A stretch of DNA of 64,000 nt, taken from Oceanospirillales bacterium (GTDB lineage: Bacteria > Pseudomonadota > Gammaproteobacteria > Pseudomonadales > Balneatricaceae). This document shows positions 44,651-52,766 of this stretch, one piece after another; the first letter of the stretch is position 1, and each line of letters begins with the position of its first letter. The position numbers and the translations under genes are program-made. The DNA lies in the NCBI GenBank assembly GCA_018223185.1, contig JAAEYW010000001.1, positions 362,163 through 426,162 on the forward strand, written 5' to 3'. The notes beneath the pieces were generated by a model. That model made no database searches, was not told the DNA's origin, and was given only the letters and a program-made list of their open reading frames with translations.

Positions 44651-44929
44651 ATGGCAGGTGGCTGGGCGCGTGATGGCGCCGTTCAGGATCAGATTGATGC
44701 CAGTGTTGAAGATGCTGTCGCACTGGCTCGTAGTCGCTTAAATGCGGGTTCCAGTGTGGCTGAAAGCTTAACCCACTGTGAAGAGTGCGACAGTGTTATT
44801 CCGGAAAAACGCCGTCAGGCGGTACCCGGCATTCGTCTTTGTATTAAATGCCAGTCTGAAATTGAAAAACAGCAGGTTGGCTCTGGCGGTATTAATCGCC
44901 GCGGGAGTAAAGACAGCCAGTTAAGATAA
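44651..44929 (+). CDS. DksA/TraR C4-type zinc finger protein (YbiI-like)
   Basis: 92 residues. Four cysteines in CEEC (about 43-46) and CIKC (about 64-67) form the DksA-type zinc finger, with PEKRRQAVPGIRLCIKCQ typical of TraR/YbiI. The N-terminal coiled coil of full DksA is much shorter here, so it could enter the RNA polymerase secondary channel like TraR or act otherwise. It follows a possible small frame by nine bases. Function in this family is poorly defined. Confidence 0.85.
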   Translation: MAGGWARDGAVQDQIDASVEDAVALARSRLNAGSSVAESLTHCEECDSVIPEKRRQAVPGIRLCIKCQSEIEKQQVGSGGINRRGSKDSQLR

Positions 44930-45005
44930 CCGGTTGTGACAGTAGGTCGTAAGTTCAGGACAGGTTAGTCATATCACTGAAAAACCTGCCCATCCCTCAT
45001 TTGAT

Positions 45006-47054
45006 TCAGAGATCTTTTACCAGCCGCAATGCGTCATAGATTGCTGCATGGGTGTTGCGTGCTGATACCGCATCGCCGATACGGAATAGCTGGAACTGCC
45101 CCTCACTGTTTTTGTTCAGTTTTTGTGGTTGGCCATCGATCAGGTCACTATAGTTCACCTCGCCCTCGTTAACAGAGTGGGGCTTCAGATCGAAATAGAG
45201 GTCGTCCAGCGGCAGTGTGCCGTGGTTAATGACGACCTGGTCAATGCGGCGGCTCTGAGTGAAATCCCGGCTGCCATCATCGTAATCACTGCCAACGGTG
45301 GCCACCAGTTCATTGCCATCTCTGCTGACTGAGTGCAGACGGTAGGTTACGGTGAAGGTGACATCCTTTTGTTGCAGGGTACGCATATACGGCACCAGAT
45401 TCATCGCCATGACTTCCGGAGCAAAGCTGCGGTCCGGCGTCATGATTTCGACTCTGGCTCCGCTGTTAGCGATCACCTCCGCCGCCTGCAGGGCAGCGTG
45501 GTCACCGGCATCATCGAACAGCAATACGTTACTGCCTGGTTTAACACTGCGGGAGATGATATCCCAGGTCGAAACCACCAGTTCGTTGCCGCTCGTTAAT
45601 ACTTCGGTATCGGGCAGCCCGCCGGTGGCGATAATGACGGCATCGGGTTTTTCGGCTAAGACGGTGTCTGCCTCGGCATAGGTATTGAAGTGGAAGGTGA
45701 CTCCCATCGCTTCACATTGCTGCATGCGCCAGTCGATGATGCTGATCATCTCATGGCGGCGGGGGCTCTGTGAGGTCAGAAGGATCTGGCCGCCGGCATC
45801 ACTGGCGGCTTCAAAAACGACCACTTCGTGGCCTCGCTCTGCGGCAACCCGGGCCGCTTCCAGTCCGCCGGGGCCCGCTCCCACAATAACAATTTTTTTG
45901 CGCTGTGGTGCTGCCGGGATAGTGTGAGGCATGCTGAGCTCACGACCTGTTGCAGCGTTATGGATACAAAATGCTGCACCGCCCTGATAGATACGGTCAA
46001 GACAGTAGTTGGCCCCGACACAGGGGCGAATACTGTTCTCCTGTCCGGCTATGATTTTGCGCACAATATGCGGATCGGTCATATGGGCCCGGGTCATTCC
46101 GACCATATCGACCTTGCCGCTGGCGATCGCATAGCGGGCGGTTGCAACATCCGGAATCTTAGCCGCATGGAAGACCGGAAAGTCAGTTGCCGAACGGATC
46201 TCTCCGGCAAAATCAAGGTGCGGGGAGTTGCGCATTCCCTGAATCGGAATCACATCGGTTAGTCCGGCATCGGTGTCGATGTGGCCACGGACGACATTGA
46301 GGAAGTCGACCATGCCGCTCTCTTTCAGGCGTTGAGAGATAGACAGACCGTCTTCAGCATTCAGCCCGCCTGGCAGCATCTCATCGCCGGTGTAGCGCAG
46401 ACCTACGATAAATTCATTTCCCACCCGTTGACGGATTGATTTTAACAGGTCGAACGTAAACCTGAGGCGGTTATCTGTATCACCACCGTAAGGGCCCTCC
46501 AGAGTGTTGGTGAGGGGCGACCAGAACTGATCCATCAGATGACCGTAAGCCTGCAGTTCGATGCCATCCAGGCCCGCGGCATACATGCGTTCAGCCGCGT
46601 CGGTATAGTCTTTGATAATGCGATCAATATCCCAGTCTTCTATTTTCTTGGGAAACGCTTTGTGGGAGGGTTCGCGACGATGGGAGGGCGATACAGCCGG
46701 TAACCACTCGCCTTTGTCCCAGCGGGTACGTCGGCCCAGATGTGTCAGTTGAATCATAACGGCGGTGCCATGCTCATGACACTCGTCAGTCAGATCTTTC
46801 ATCCAGGGCACGATTTCATCTTTGTACACCAGCAGGTTATCGAATACCGGTGGGCTATCCAGAGAAACTGCAGCAGAACCGGCGGTCATTGTCAGTGCGA
46901 CGCCCGCTTTGGCCCGCTCGACGTGATAGGCGCGATAGCGTTCTGTCGGCATGCCGTTTTCTGAGTATGCCGGTTCATGAGAGGTGATCATAATTCGGTT
47001 ACGCAGATGCAGATGCTTGAGTTGATAGGGTTGCAGCAGTGGATCGTTGGACAT
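45006..47054 (-). CDS. TMADH-type NADH:flavin oxidoreductase, candidate N-methylproline/dimethylglycine demethylase
   Basis: 682 residues. An Old Yellow Enzyme-type FMN barrel (about 1-340) with ITSHEPAYSENGMPTERY, a cluster-binding segment CVGANYC...FCIHN (about 343-365), then FAD/NAD Rossmann regions beginning IVIVGAGPGGLEAARVAAERG-like text (about 388). This is the layout of trimethylamine dehydrogenase, 2,4-dienoyl-CoA reductase, DgcA and N-methylproline demethylase; the N-terminal part looks closest to the last. Such an enzyme would yield proline for PutA. The second Cys of the usual CxxC is Ala. AGGGG site precedes the ATG; divergent TetR. Confidence 0.75.
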   Translation of the reverse strand: MSNDPLLQPYQLKHLHLRNRIMITSHEPAYSENGMPTERYRAYHVERAKAGVALTMTAGSAAVSLDSPPVFDNLLVYKDEIVPWMKDLTDECHEHGTAVMIQLTHLGRRTRWDKGEWLPAVSPSHRREPSHKAFPKKIEDWDIDRIIKDYTDAAERMYAAGLDGIELQAYGHLMDQFWSPLTNTLEGPYGGDTDNRLRFTFDLLKSIRQRVGNEFIVGLRYTGDEMLPGGLNAEDGLSISQRLKESGMVDFLNVVRGHIDTDAGLTDVIPIQGMRNSPHLDFAGEIRSATDFPVFHAAKIPDVATARYAIASGKVDMVGMTRAHMTDPHIVRKIIAGQENSIRPCVGANYCLDRIYQGGAAFCIHNAATGRELSMPHTIPAAPQRKKIVIVGAGPGGLEAARVAAERGHEVVVFEAASDAGGQILLTSQSPRRHEMISIIDWRMQQCEAMGVTFHFNTYAEADTVLAEKPDAVIIATGGLPDTEVLTSGNELVVSTWDIISRSVKPGSNVLLFDDAGDHAALQAAEVIANSGARVEIMTPDRSFAPEVMAMNLVPYMRTLQQKDVTFTVTYRLHSVSRDGNELVATVGSDYDDGSRDFTQSRRIDQVVINHGTLPLDDLYFDLKPHSVNEGEVNYSDLIDGQPQKLNKNSEGQFQLFRIGDAVSARNTHAAIYDALRLVKDL

Positions 47055-47109
47055 TTCAGCCCCTCCGGTTAAGTTCTCAATGACTCAGTTTTGTTCAAAA
47101 ATAATCATA

Positions 47110-47117
47110 ATGTACAT
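47110..47117. promoter_or_regulatory. TetR operator candidate, site 1
   Basis: ATGTACAT palindrome within the wider CATAATGTACATGTATG dyad, 55 bases upstream of the oxidoreductase gene on the minus strand. The same core recurs at 47233. Confidence 0.5.
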
Positions 47118-47232
47118 GTATGTCAATTTATTGTTCATTTGTGTTTTGTCTGTGTCTGTTGCTGAGAAAACGATTCAGGCCAGAGTAGAAACCATTCAGG
47201 AAAGTCGTCTGGTTTACTTACCTTCGACACTT

Positions 47233-47240
47233 ATGTACAT
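47233..47240. promoter_or_regulatory. TetR operator candidate, site 2
   Basis: Second ATGTACAT core, 59 bases upstream of the tetR start. The pair at both ends of the divergent region is consistent with joint repression. Confidence 0.5.
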
Positions 47241-47298
47241 TTCATTCGTGTGGCCGATCAATCCGGCTGTATCAGACTTGGGGAAATATCCGTAACTT

Positions 47299-47949
47299 AT
47301 GAGTAGTAAAATTGATACGAACAATGCTGAAGCACTCGCAGGCAGTGGCTGGCGTGGTTCGGCGGATCTCTGGTTGCAGGCCGCCTATGACACTGTGATA
47401 GAGACCGGGGTTGATGCGGTGCGTATTCAGCCGCTGGCCAAAAAACTGAAGCTGTCCCGAACCAGTTTCTACTGGTTTTTTAAGGACCGTAATGAACTGC
47501 TCAATGCCTTACTGAAGATGTGGCGGGATAAAAACACCGGTAATCTGGTGGACCGGTCAGAGGCATATGCCGAAACGATTGCCGAAGCGATTCTGAATAT
47601 ATTCGATTGCTGGCTGAATCAGGATCTGTTTGATTCTCAGTTTGAGTTTGCAGTACGCAGTTGGGCACTACAGTCTCCAGAGGTCGCTGATCAGATTAGT
47701 CTGGCAGATGAGACTCGTCTGGATGCATTGCAGAAGATGTTTATCCGTTTTGGTTTTGATTGCCAAAAAGCAGATGTTCGCGCGCGTACCATCTATCTGA
47801 CCCAGATCGGTTATATCTCAATGAAGTCTGATGAAGATCTTACCACCCGGTTGCAACGGATATCCGACTATGTGGAAATCTTTACCGGGCACACGCCGGA
47901 ACCGAGAGAACTGGAACGCTTCTATGCGCGGCATAAACAGATAAACTGA
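47299..47949 (+). CDS. TetR/AcrR-family regulator, divergent from the oxidoreductase
   Basis: 216 residues; helix-turn-helix about 25-70 with PLAKKLKLSRTSFYWFFKDR, then a ligand-binding domain rich in helices. It shares a 244-base intergenic region with the oxidoreductase gene, in which two ATGTACAT palindromes lie, so it probably represses that gene and itself until an N-methylated substrate is bound. Ligand inferred from the neighbour only. Confidence 0.85.
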   Translation: MSSKIDTNNAEALAGSGWRGSADLWLQAAYDTVIETGVDAVRIQPLAKKLKLSRTSFYWFFKDRNELLNALLKMWRDKNTGNLVDRSEAYAETIAEAILNIFDCWLNQDLFDSQFEFAVRSWALQSPEVADQISLADETRLDALQKMFIRFGFDCQKADVRARTIYLTQIGYISMKSDEDLTTRLQRISDYVEIFTGHTPEPRELERFYARHKQIN

Positions 47950-47985
47950 GCGTGGGAGCAACTGCTGAGTCCGCCGGCAGGTGTT

Positions 47986-48561
47986 TTATATACCCCCCAG
48001 AATCACACGTGCCTGCTGGCGGCAGGATGATAATATCTGCTGCACCAGTTGCTTATCTTCAATCGTTCTCGAAACCGCCACTGCACCAATGATCATAGAC
48101 GTGAGAGAGAGAATATCCTGCTCATTTGTTCCTGAATTTTTACCGGCATAGTCCAGAATTAACTGATTCATTCTGCTATACACATGCGCATAGGTTTCAT
48201 GTGTCTCTTTATTCCGGGAAACGATGTCGGTTGCCAGAAATGCTAAAGGGCAGGGCCTGTCGCCGGCAACATGCTCAAGACTGAGATACCCATCCAGCAG
48301 TTGACTCAGCCATTCCCGGGGAGATAGTCCCTCGGGTTGTCTATCAGCAAGTTTGCTGTTTGAGGCGGCAAACGTCAGAGCTTCTTTATACAACTCAGAC
48401 TTGCTTCTGAAATGTCCGTAGAAGGCGCCACGGGTCAATGAACAGTCCTGCATGACAGCATCCACCGTAACATTATCAAAGCCTTTGGTTGAAAATAACC
48501 GGTAGGCGCTTTGCAGAATCCTGGCTCTGCTTTGTTGTTTATGTTCACGTGAGTATGGCAT
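47986..48561 (-). CDS. TetR/AcrR-family regulator, divergent from the MAPEG gene
   Basis: 191 residues from the ATG at 48561 (GGAG about ten bases upstream); the frame extends 14 codons further but would run through the operator. The helix-turn-helix (about 15-55) has VMQDCSLTRGAFYGHFRSK, typical of AcrR/NemR-like regulators. The ligand domain has a Cys in GDRPCPLAFLA. Likely autoregulated together with the divergent membrane-protein gene through the palindrome at 48584-48609. Confidence 0.85.
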   Translation of the reverse strand: MPYSREHKQQSRARILQSAYRLFSTKGFDNVTVDAVMQDCSLTRGAFYGHFRSKSELYKEALTFAASNSKLADRQPEGLSPREWLSQLLDGYLSLEHVAGDRPCPLAFLATDIVSRNKETHETYAHVYSRMNQLILDYAGKNSGTNEQDILSLTSMIIGAVAVSRTIEDKQLVQQILSSCRQQARVILGGI

Positions 48562-48583
48562 GACGGATTTTACTCCTGCAGAT

Positions 48584-48609
48584 CTAAATATGATCTTTAT
48601 CATATATAG
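48584..48609. promoter_or_regulatory. TetR operator between regulator and MAPEG gene
   Basis: Near-perfect dyad CTAAATATGA-tcttta-TCATATATAG (nine of ten arm bases pair), located between the divergent starts at 48561 and 48655. Confidence 0.6.
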
Positions 48610-48654
48610 ATTGTTGCTAGCATCAAGGTTTTCACATTAAGGGATGTCTGAACC

Positions 48655-49056
48655 ATGATTTATGCAATATTTGCGGTAACTGTGTTAACTGTTTTAATCG
48701 GACTTATCGCGGTAAGCGCGAGAATAATCAGTGTGCGTAACGGTACGGTTCCGGCGGGTTATTTCAAGCTGATGCAGGGTGATGAGGTGCCTGAAGTGCT
48801 TATAAAAACAGGGCGATGCTACAACAACATGTTTGAAGTACCCTGTCTGTTTTACGTGGTGTGCACACTGTATATCGTATCAGGCACAGAGAGTGCAGCA
48901 GGTCTGGTGTTTGCCTGGATATTTGTTGTTCTGCGATCGGCACAGGCCTGTGTCCACCTGACCAGCAATAAAGTGAAGTATCGTATGTATCTCTATGGCG
49001 GTGGGGTTTTATGCGTGTTGCTGCTATGGATAAATCTGCTGATTGAACGGGTTTAG
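48655..49056 (+). CDS. MAPEG-family membrane protein
   Basis: 133 residues with four hydrophobic helices. The central KTGRCYNNMFEVPCLFYVVC (about 51-70), with the N-x-x-E-x-P motif, is the MAPEG signature (glutathione-linked eicosanoid/membrane-associated proteins). Divergent from a TetR regulator, suggesting induction by a toxic or electrophilic compound. Enzymatic activity in bacterial members is mostly uncharacterised. Confidence 0.85.
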   Translation: MIYAIFAVTVLTVLIGLIAVSARIISVRNGTVPAGYFKLMQGDEVPEVLIKTGRCYNNMFEVPCLFYVVCTLYIVSGTESAAGLVFAWIFVVLRSAQACVHLTSNKVKYRMYLYGGGVLCVLLLWINLLIERV

Positions 49057-49186
49057 GTAAGCCAGAAATGGTTGGGGCAGGGTGCGTTGTAACCGGAAGG
49101 TTTATCATGCTGCCCCGTAGACGCTGAAGGACGTTGGTCAGCGCGAACGTTTTGTCTTATTTATTGCCCATCCCGATGTATATACA

Positions 49187-49214
49187 AAACGGGAGGATGG
49201 GTATCCTCCCTTTT
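49187..49214 (+). terminator. Terminator of the MAPEG gene
   Basis: Eight-base stem GGGAGGAT / ATCCTCCC, loop GGGT, then TTTT; the AAAAC left flank makes it possibly bidirectional for the convergent permease gene. Confidence 0.75.
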
Positions 49215-49276
49215 GGCGGGTCTTCTCGAGCCTTAGGTTGTTCTTTAATTGAGCTTAGTGAAGTGTTGTGAGTTTG

Positions 49277-50551
49277 TTATATATCAGCCCTTTCGCTGAC
49301 AGGATTACTCCGTTTCCAAATCTGCTGTCCAAGCAAAGCCAGAGTGGTCAGCAAGCCGAGCACCAGGGCGTAAAGCATTGCGGTCCCCAGACAGTAGACA
49401 AACACACCACAGGCTGCCAGGCTGACCGCTATGGCAGGCCTGCAACGACGTTCAAGTAACTTCCAGGCGGCCAGTATTGAGGCGGTATACACCACCACCA
49501 AGGAAGCGTTAACCCAGTGGGCCATCAGGGTGAAATTAATCCCGGCCAGATAGCTGAGCAGCAGCATCAGCGCAGAGATGAGCATAAAGCTGATCAGTGC
49601 TGTCGTGGGTATCTTATGTTGGTTGAGTGTGCGTAATTGATGCGGCAGGATACCATCGTTACTAAAGCTCCAGGCCAGACGGGAGAGGCTGGCAAAGTAG
49701 ATATTGATTGTCGCTATTCCGCTGATAAACCCTAAGCCTCCGATAATCCAGCGACCGCTGTTGCCGAGCTGCATCTCGAACACACCTACCATTGCCAGGG
49801 GATGTTCCGGAGCCTGCATGGATAACCAGGTGCAACCGATATAGATCAGTCCGACCAGCGCAACGCCGGTCAGGGTTGCCGGGATGTAATCCCGTTTCAC
49901 ATCTTTAAATTCACCGGCCAGATGGGTGACCGCCTCTATGCCAAGAAAGCTCCAGATACCCAGGCCTATTGCCTGCATAATACCGCTGTAATCACCCGCA
50001 ACGGCGGGCCGGTGCATGACTGGAACTGCATCGGTGTCAGGTGACTGAATCAGCGTCATCAACAGCATCAGGGTAACAACAAACAGAATTGTCAGGGTCA
50101 GTCCCGTCTGAATGCGACCTGATAGTTGCAGGCCCCGGCGGTTGATAAAGAAAATAAGTAAAAATACCAGCAGCTCACCGCAGAGTTGTTGCTCCGCTGA
50201 AAGGGTGATCACGGGTTCCAGAAACTTGAACGTCATGATCAGTGCAGCAGCTGCGCCAGGCGGCACCGAGAACAGAAACAGCAGCCCGATAACTCTGCTG
50301 GCCAGTGGGCCGAACGCCCGGTCAACAAAATAGGCCGGTCCTGCTGCATGGGTGAAGCGCCGTCCCAGCTCTGCAAATACCCAGGTCAGTGGCAGAATTC
50401 CCAACAGCAGTATAACCCAGGCCCAGATCGCCTGATCACCGGCTTCAGCGATGGTCAGTTGAGGCAGAATAAAAACGCCGGTACCCAAAAGTGTGGTAGC
50501 AACCAGTCCGATCCCTTGCCAGCGGGTAATTGTTTGATTTAGCCTAGACAT
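49277..50551 (-). CDS. yjeH: APC-family amino acid exporter, YjeH-like
   Basis: 424 residues with about twelve membrane helices. The N-terminal GIGLVATTLLGTGVFILPQL matches the unwound helix-1 region of APC transporters and closely resembles YjeH, the E. coli L-methionine/branched-chain amino acid exporter (about 418 residues). It is divergent from an Lrp-type gene, the usual partner for export of methionine or branched-chain amino acids. Direction (export) is from the family. Confidence 0.85.
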   Translation of the reverse strand: MSRLNQTITRWQGIGLVATTLLGTGVFILPQLTIAEAGDQAIWAWVILLLGILPLTWVFAELGRRFTHAAGPAYFVDRAFGPLASRVIGLLFLFSVPPGAAAALIMTFKFLEPVITLSAEQQLCGELLVFLLIFFINRRGLQLSGRIQTGLTLTILFVVTLMLLMTLIQSPDTDAVPVMHRPAVAGDYSGIMQAIGLGIWSFLGIEAVTHLAGEFKDVKRDYIPATLTGVALVGLIYIGCTWLSMQAPEHPLAMVGVFEMQLGNSGRWIIGGLGFISGIATINIYFASLSRLAWSFSNDGILPHQLRTLNQHKIPTTALISFMLISALMLLLSYLAGINFTLMAHWVNASLVVVYTASILAAWKLLERRCRPAIAVSLAACGVFVYCLGTAMLYALVLGLLTTLALLGQQIWKRSNPVSERADI

Positions 50552-50682
50552 CCTTTTTCCCAGATCACATATATTTTGTCAGCAGAGTGTACGACTGATG
50601 CGAAAATCGTTACGTCGTGGTTTACTGTCGATCTGCAGGTTTTTCATTATTTTGCCGACGTTTTGCTTACTCAGGTTAACCT

Positions 50683-51111
50683 ATGGATAGTTTTGATCAG
50701 AAAATAATCGCCGCACTCCGGGAAAATGCCCGGCAGAGCATTTCCGCTATTGCAGAACAGGTAAATCTGTCGCGGCCAGCCGTCTCGGAAAGGATAAAAC
50801 GGATGGAAGAGCAGGGTGAGATTCTGGGTTATCAGGTTCTGACTGCAACTAAAACGGATGAAAGCGGGCCACTGAGAGCGTATTTTGAAATAAAGCACGG
50901 CGGTTATAAATGTCGTCCACTGGTGCAGCTGGTGATGCAATACCCTGAAGTAAAATACTGTCATGGTATTAGTGGTGAGGTGGATCTTCTGGTGTATGTT
51001 GAGTTTTCAGAGATGCAGCGCTTGCATGATATCCTGGCTGAAATCGATACGGTATTGCCTCAGGGGGCCAAAATAGTCACCCATATGGTGTTGCAAACCT
51101 GGGAGCAATAG
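50683..51111 (+). CDS. Lrp/AsnC-family regulator divergent from the amino acid exporter
   Basis: 142 residues: winged helix-turn-helix (about 3-50, with ISAIAEQVNLSRPAVSERIKR) and a RAM effector domain. It is 131 bases from the divergent yjeH-like gene, so it likely controls that exporter in response to an amino acid. It converges with the VOC gene, 14 bases apart, with no visible terminator between. Confidence 0.88.
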   Translation: MDSFDQKIIAALRENARQSISAIAEQVNLSRPAVSERIKRMEEQGEILGYQVLTATKTDESGPLRAYFEIKHGGYKCRPLVQLVMQYPEVKYCHGISGEVDLLVYVEFSEMQRLHDILAEIDTVLPQGAKIVTHMVLQTWEQ

Positions 51112-51125
51112 GTGACAGGTTTGCA

Positions 51126-51548
51126 TCAGCCGTCGATAGATTGTTTTTTGCTTCTCAGCTCTACTGTGTTCCCTTCCGGGTCCTGAATATAAATGGATTG
51201 TCCAAAGCCTTCGCTGCCATAGCGCTCGGCAAACTCTCCGACAGAAATGTTATTCCGCTCGAGATGCTCAGTGAGCTGCTGAGGTGATAGCGGCTCCAGT
51301 AACAGACAGAAATGATCCAGATTGTTTTCCGTTTGTGACGGGGGGCCTCCCCCGGCGCGTCCCAGCTCACTGTCGACCGGGACGATATCGATGAGGGCTG
51401 TACCGGCACGTAACTGCACCAGGCCTGTTTCCGGGGGCAGCTCTCTTTCAACGGTACACCCGAGTACGTCGCAGTAAAACCTGAGCATTTTTTCTAACTG
51501 AGATGTACGCAATACAATGTGATCAAGACCGGCAATGATAAGTGGCAT
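51126..51548 (-). CDS. VOC-family (glyoxalase/bleomycin resistance-like) protein
   Basis: 140 residues in two betaalphabeta-beta-beta modules: IAGLDHIVLRTSQLEKMLRFY with the first metal His, LDHFCLLLEPL with another, and YIQDPEGNTVELR with the final Glu. This is the standard metal-binding VOC arrangement, as in glyoxalase I-like and dioxygenase-like proteins. Substrate unknown. It lies downstream of mmsR on the same strand, 67 bases away. Confidence 0.85.
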   Translation of the reverse strand: MPLIIAGLDHIVLRTSQLEKMLRFYCDVLGCTVERELPPETGLVQLRAGTALIDIVPVDSELGRAGGGPPSQTENNLDHFCLLLEPLSPQQLTEHLERNNISVGEFAERYGSEGFGQSIYIQDPEGNTVELRSKKQSIDG

Positions 51549-51615
51549 ATTAACTCCCTGAAGCTTGTCTACGGGGTAAGTTTAGACACGGCTGCTGATA
51601 TTTTTCATTAATGGC

Positions 51616-52533
51616 TTAAATCGTATCGGTTTTAAAACTCTTATACGACCATGCCCCAACCTGAAGTTTTCGGTATTGGGTGGGTGATATACCCATCACT
51701 TTTCTGAAGATGCGTGAGAAGTAATAGGCATCTTCATAGCCCACCATAAAAGCCACTTCAGCAATCGTTTTGGTACTGATATCCAGCAGATGGCAGGCCC
51801 GTTCTATTTTCAGCTGAATAAAATGGTTGATCGGGGTGGTGCCGGTGACATCTTTATATTTCTTAATAAAGTGAAACTTCGACAGATTGACCATGGCTGC
51901 CATGGTGTCGATATCCAGCTGTTCATGAATACGGGCCTGCATCAGGCTGTGAATCTTTTCCAGATTGAAACTGTCGGCATCCTGGCTACGCACCAGAGGT
52001 TGTAACAGTGCGATATGGGTGAGTATCTGCCGCAGCTGATTGGCAGCATTGATAAAGGCATTCAGGTGATAGCTGCTGTGACGGGCTTCCAGCAGTGCAT
52101 CGAACTCACTGACCAGGCTGCTGTGTAATCCTAAGCGAACCACCGGCTTCTGTTTTGAGATCTGCAGATGCTCAATAAAGTCATCCGCCAGCTCGCCCTC
52201 AAAGTGACACCAGTAGATTGTCCAGGGGTAATTCAGACTGGAGGCGTACTGGTGGGCTGTGCCTCTTGGCAGTACGATCAGATCGCCGCTATTTACCGCA
52301 ATATTCTTCTGGTTTATGCGTATTTTACCTTTACCATCAAGGCAGTAGATGAGCAGGTTGTCATCATGTTCACGACGCTCCATACGGTGTCCTTCCGCTT
52401 GCTTATAATAGCCAGCCCCGAGAGGGTATAGATCCTTTGAAAGCCTGTTGCAGGCGAGTTTCTCGATGATCTTGTGAGGGATGACAAAGCGGATGCTCTG
52501 GGGGGGGAGGGGCCAGTTTGAAGGAGTGCTCAT
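51616..52533 (-). CDS. mmsR: AraC-family activator of valine catabolism, MmsR
   Basis: 305 residues: N-terminal cupin-type sensing domain (about 30-150) and a C-terminal double helix-turn-helix with IAEVAFMVGYEDAYYFSRIF (about 260-279) and KVMGISPTQYRK. Divergent from mmsA exactly as in Pseudomonas aeruginosa mmsR-mmsAB, so it is named accordingly. Its probable sites, direct repeats 21 bases apart, lie in the shared intergenic region. Confidence 0.88.
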   Translation of the reverse strand: MSTPSNWPLPPQSIRFVIPHKIIEKLACNRLSKDLYPLGAGYYKQAEGHRMERREHDDNLLIYCLDGKGKIRINQKNIAVNSGDLIVLPRGTAHQYASSLNYPWTIYWCHFEGELADDFIEHLQISKQKPVVRLGLHSSLVSEFDALLEARHSSYHLNAFINAANQLRQILTHIALLQPLVRSQDADSFNLEKIHSLMQARIHEQLDIDTMAAMVNLSKFHFIKKYKDVTGTTPINHFIQLKIERACHLLDISTKTIAEVAFMVGYEDAYYFSRIFRKVMGISPTQYRKLQVGAWSYKSFKTDTI

Positions 52534-52585
52534 CGGTGCTGCTCGACTAAGGTATTAAGGGGTTGTTAGGGTATTCATGTATTAA

Positions 52586-52616
52586 ATAGCAATATAGTCC
52601 ATTAATATAGCAACAT
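52586..52616 (+). promoter_or_regulatory. AraC-type direct-repeat operator (MmsR candidate)
   Basis: ATAGCAATAT at 52586 and ATAGCAACAT at 52607 are in the same orientation and exactly 21 bases (two helical turns) apart, the classic layout for an AraC-family dimer. Confidence 0.6.
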
Positions 52617-52664
52617 TATCAATCATCTGCTGCCGGATGCTGTGCTTTAATAAAACGCATATGA

Positions 52665-52709
52665 GAGCAATCTGTATAAGTGCAATCTAGATAAGATCAA
52701 TCTGTCCCG
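52665..52709 (+). repeat. Three tandem 15-base repeats upstream of mmsA
   Basis: GAGCAATCTGTATAA, GTGCAATCTAGATAA and GATCAATCTGTCCCG follow without gaps, sharing CAATCT at a strict 15-base period, 58 bases before the mmsA start. Probably regulatory; partner unknown. Confidence 0.6.
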
Positions 52710-52766
52710 TTTCTGACCGGGGCACGAATATACAAGAACTGAATTATAAAAAAAAAGGTGTAAAAC

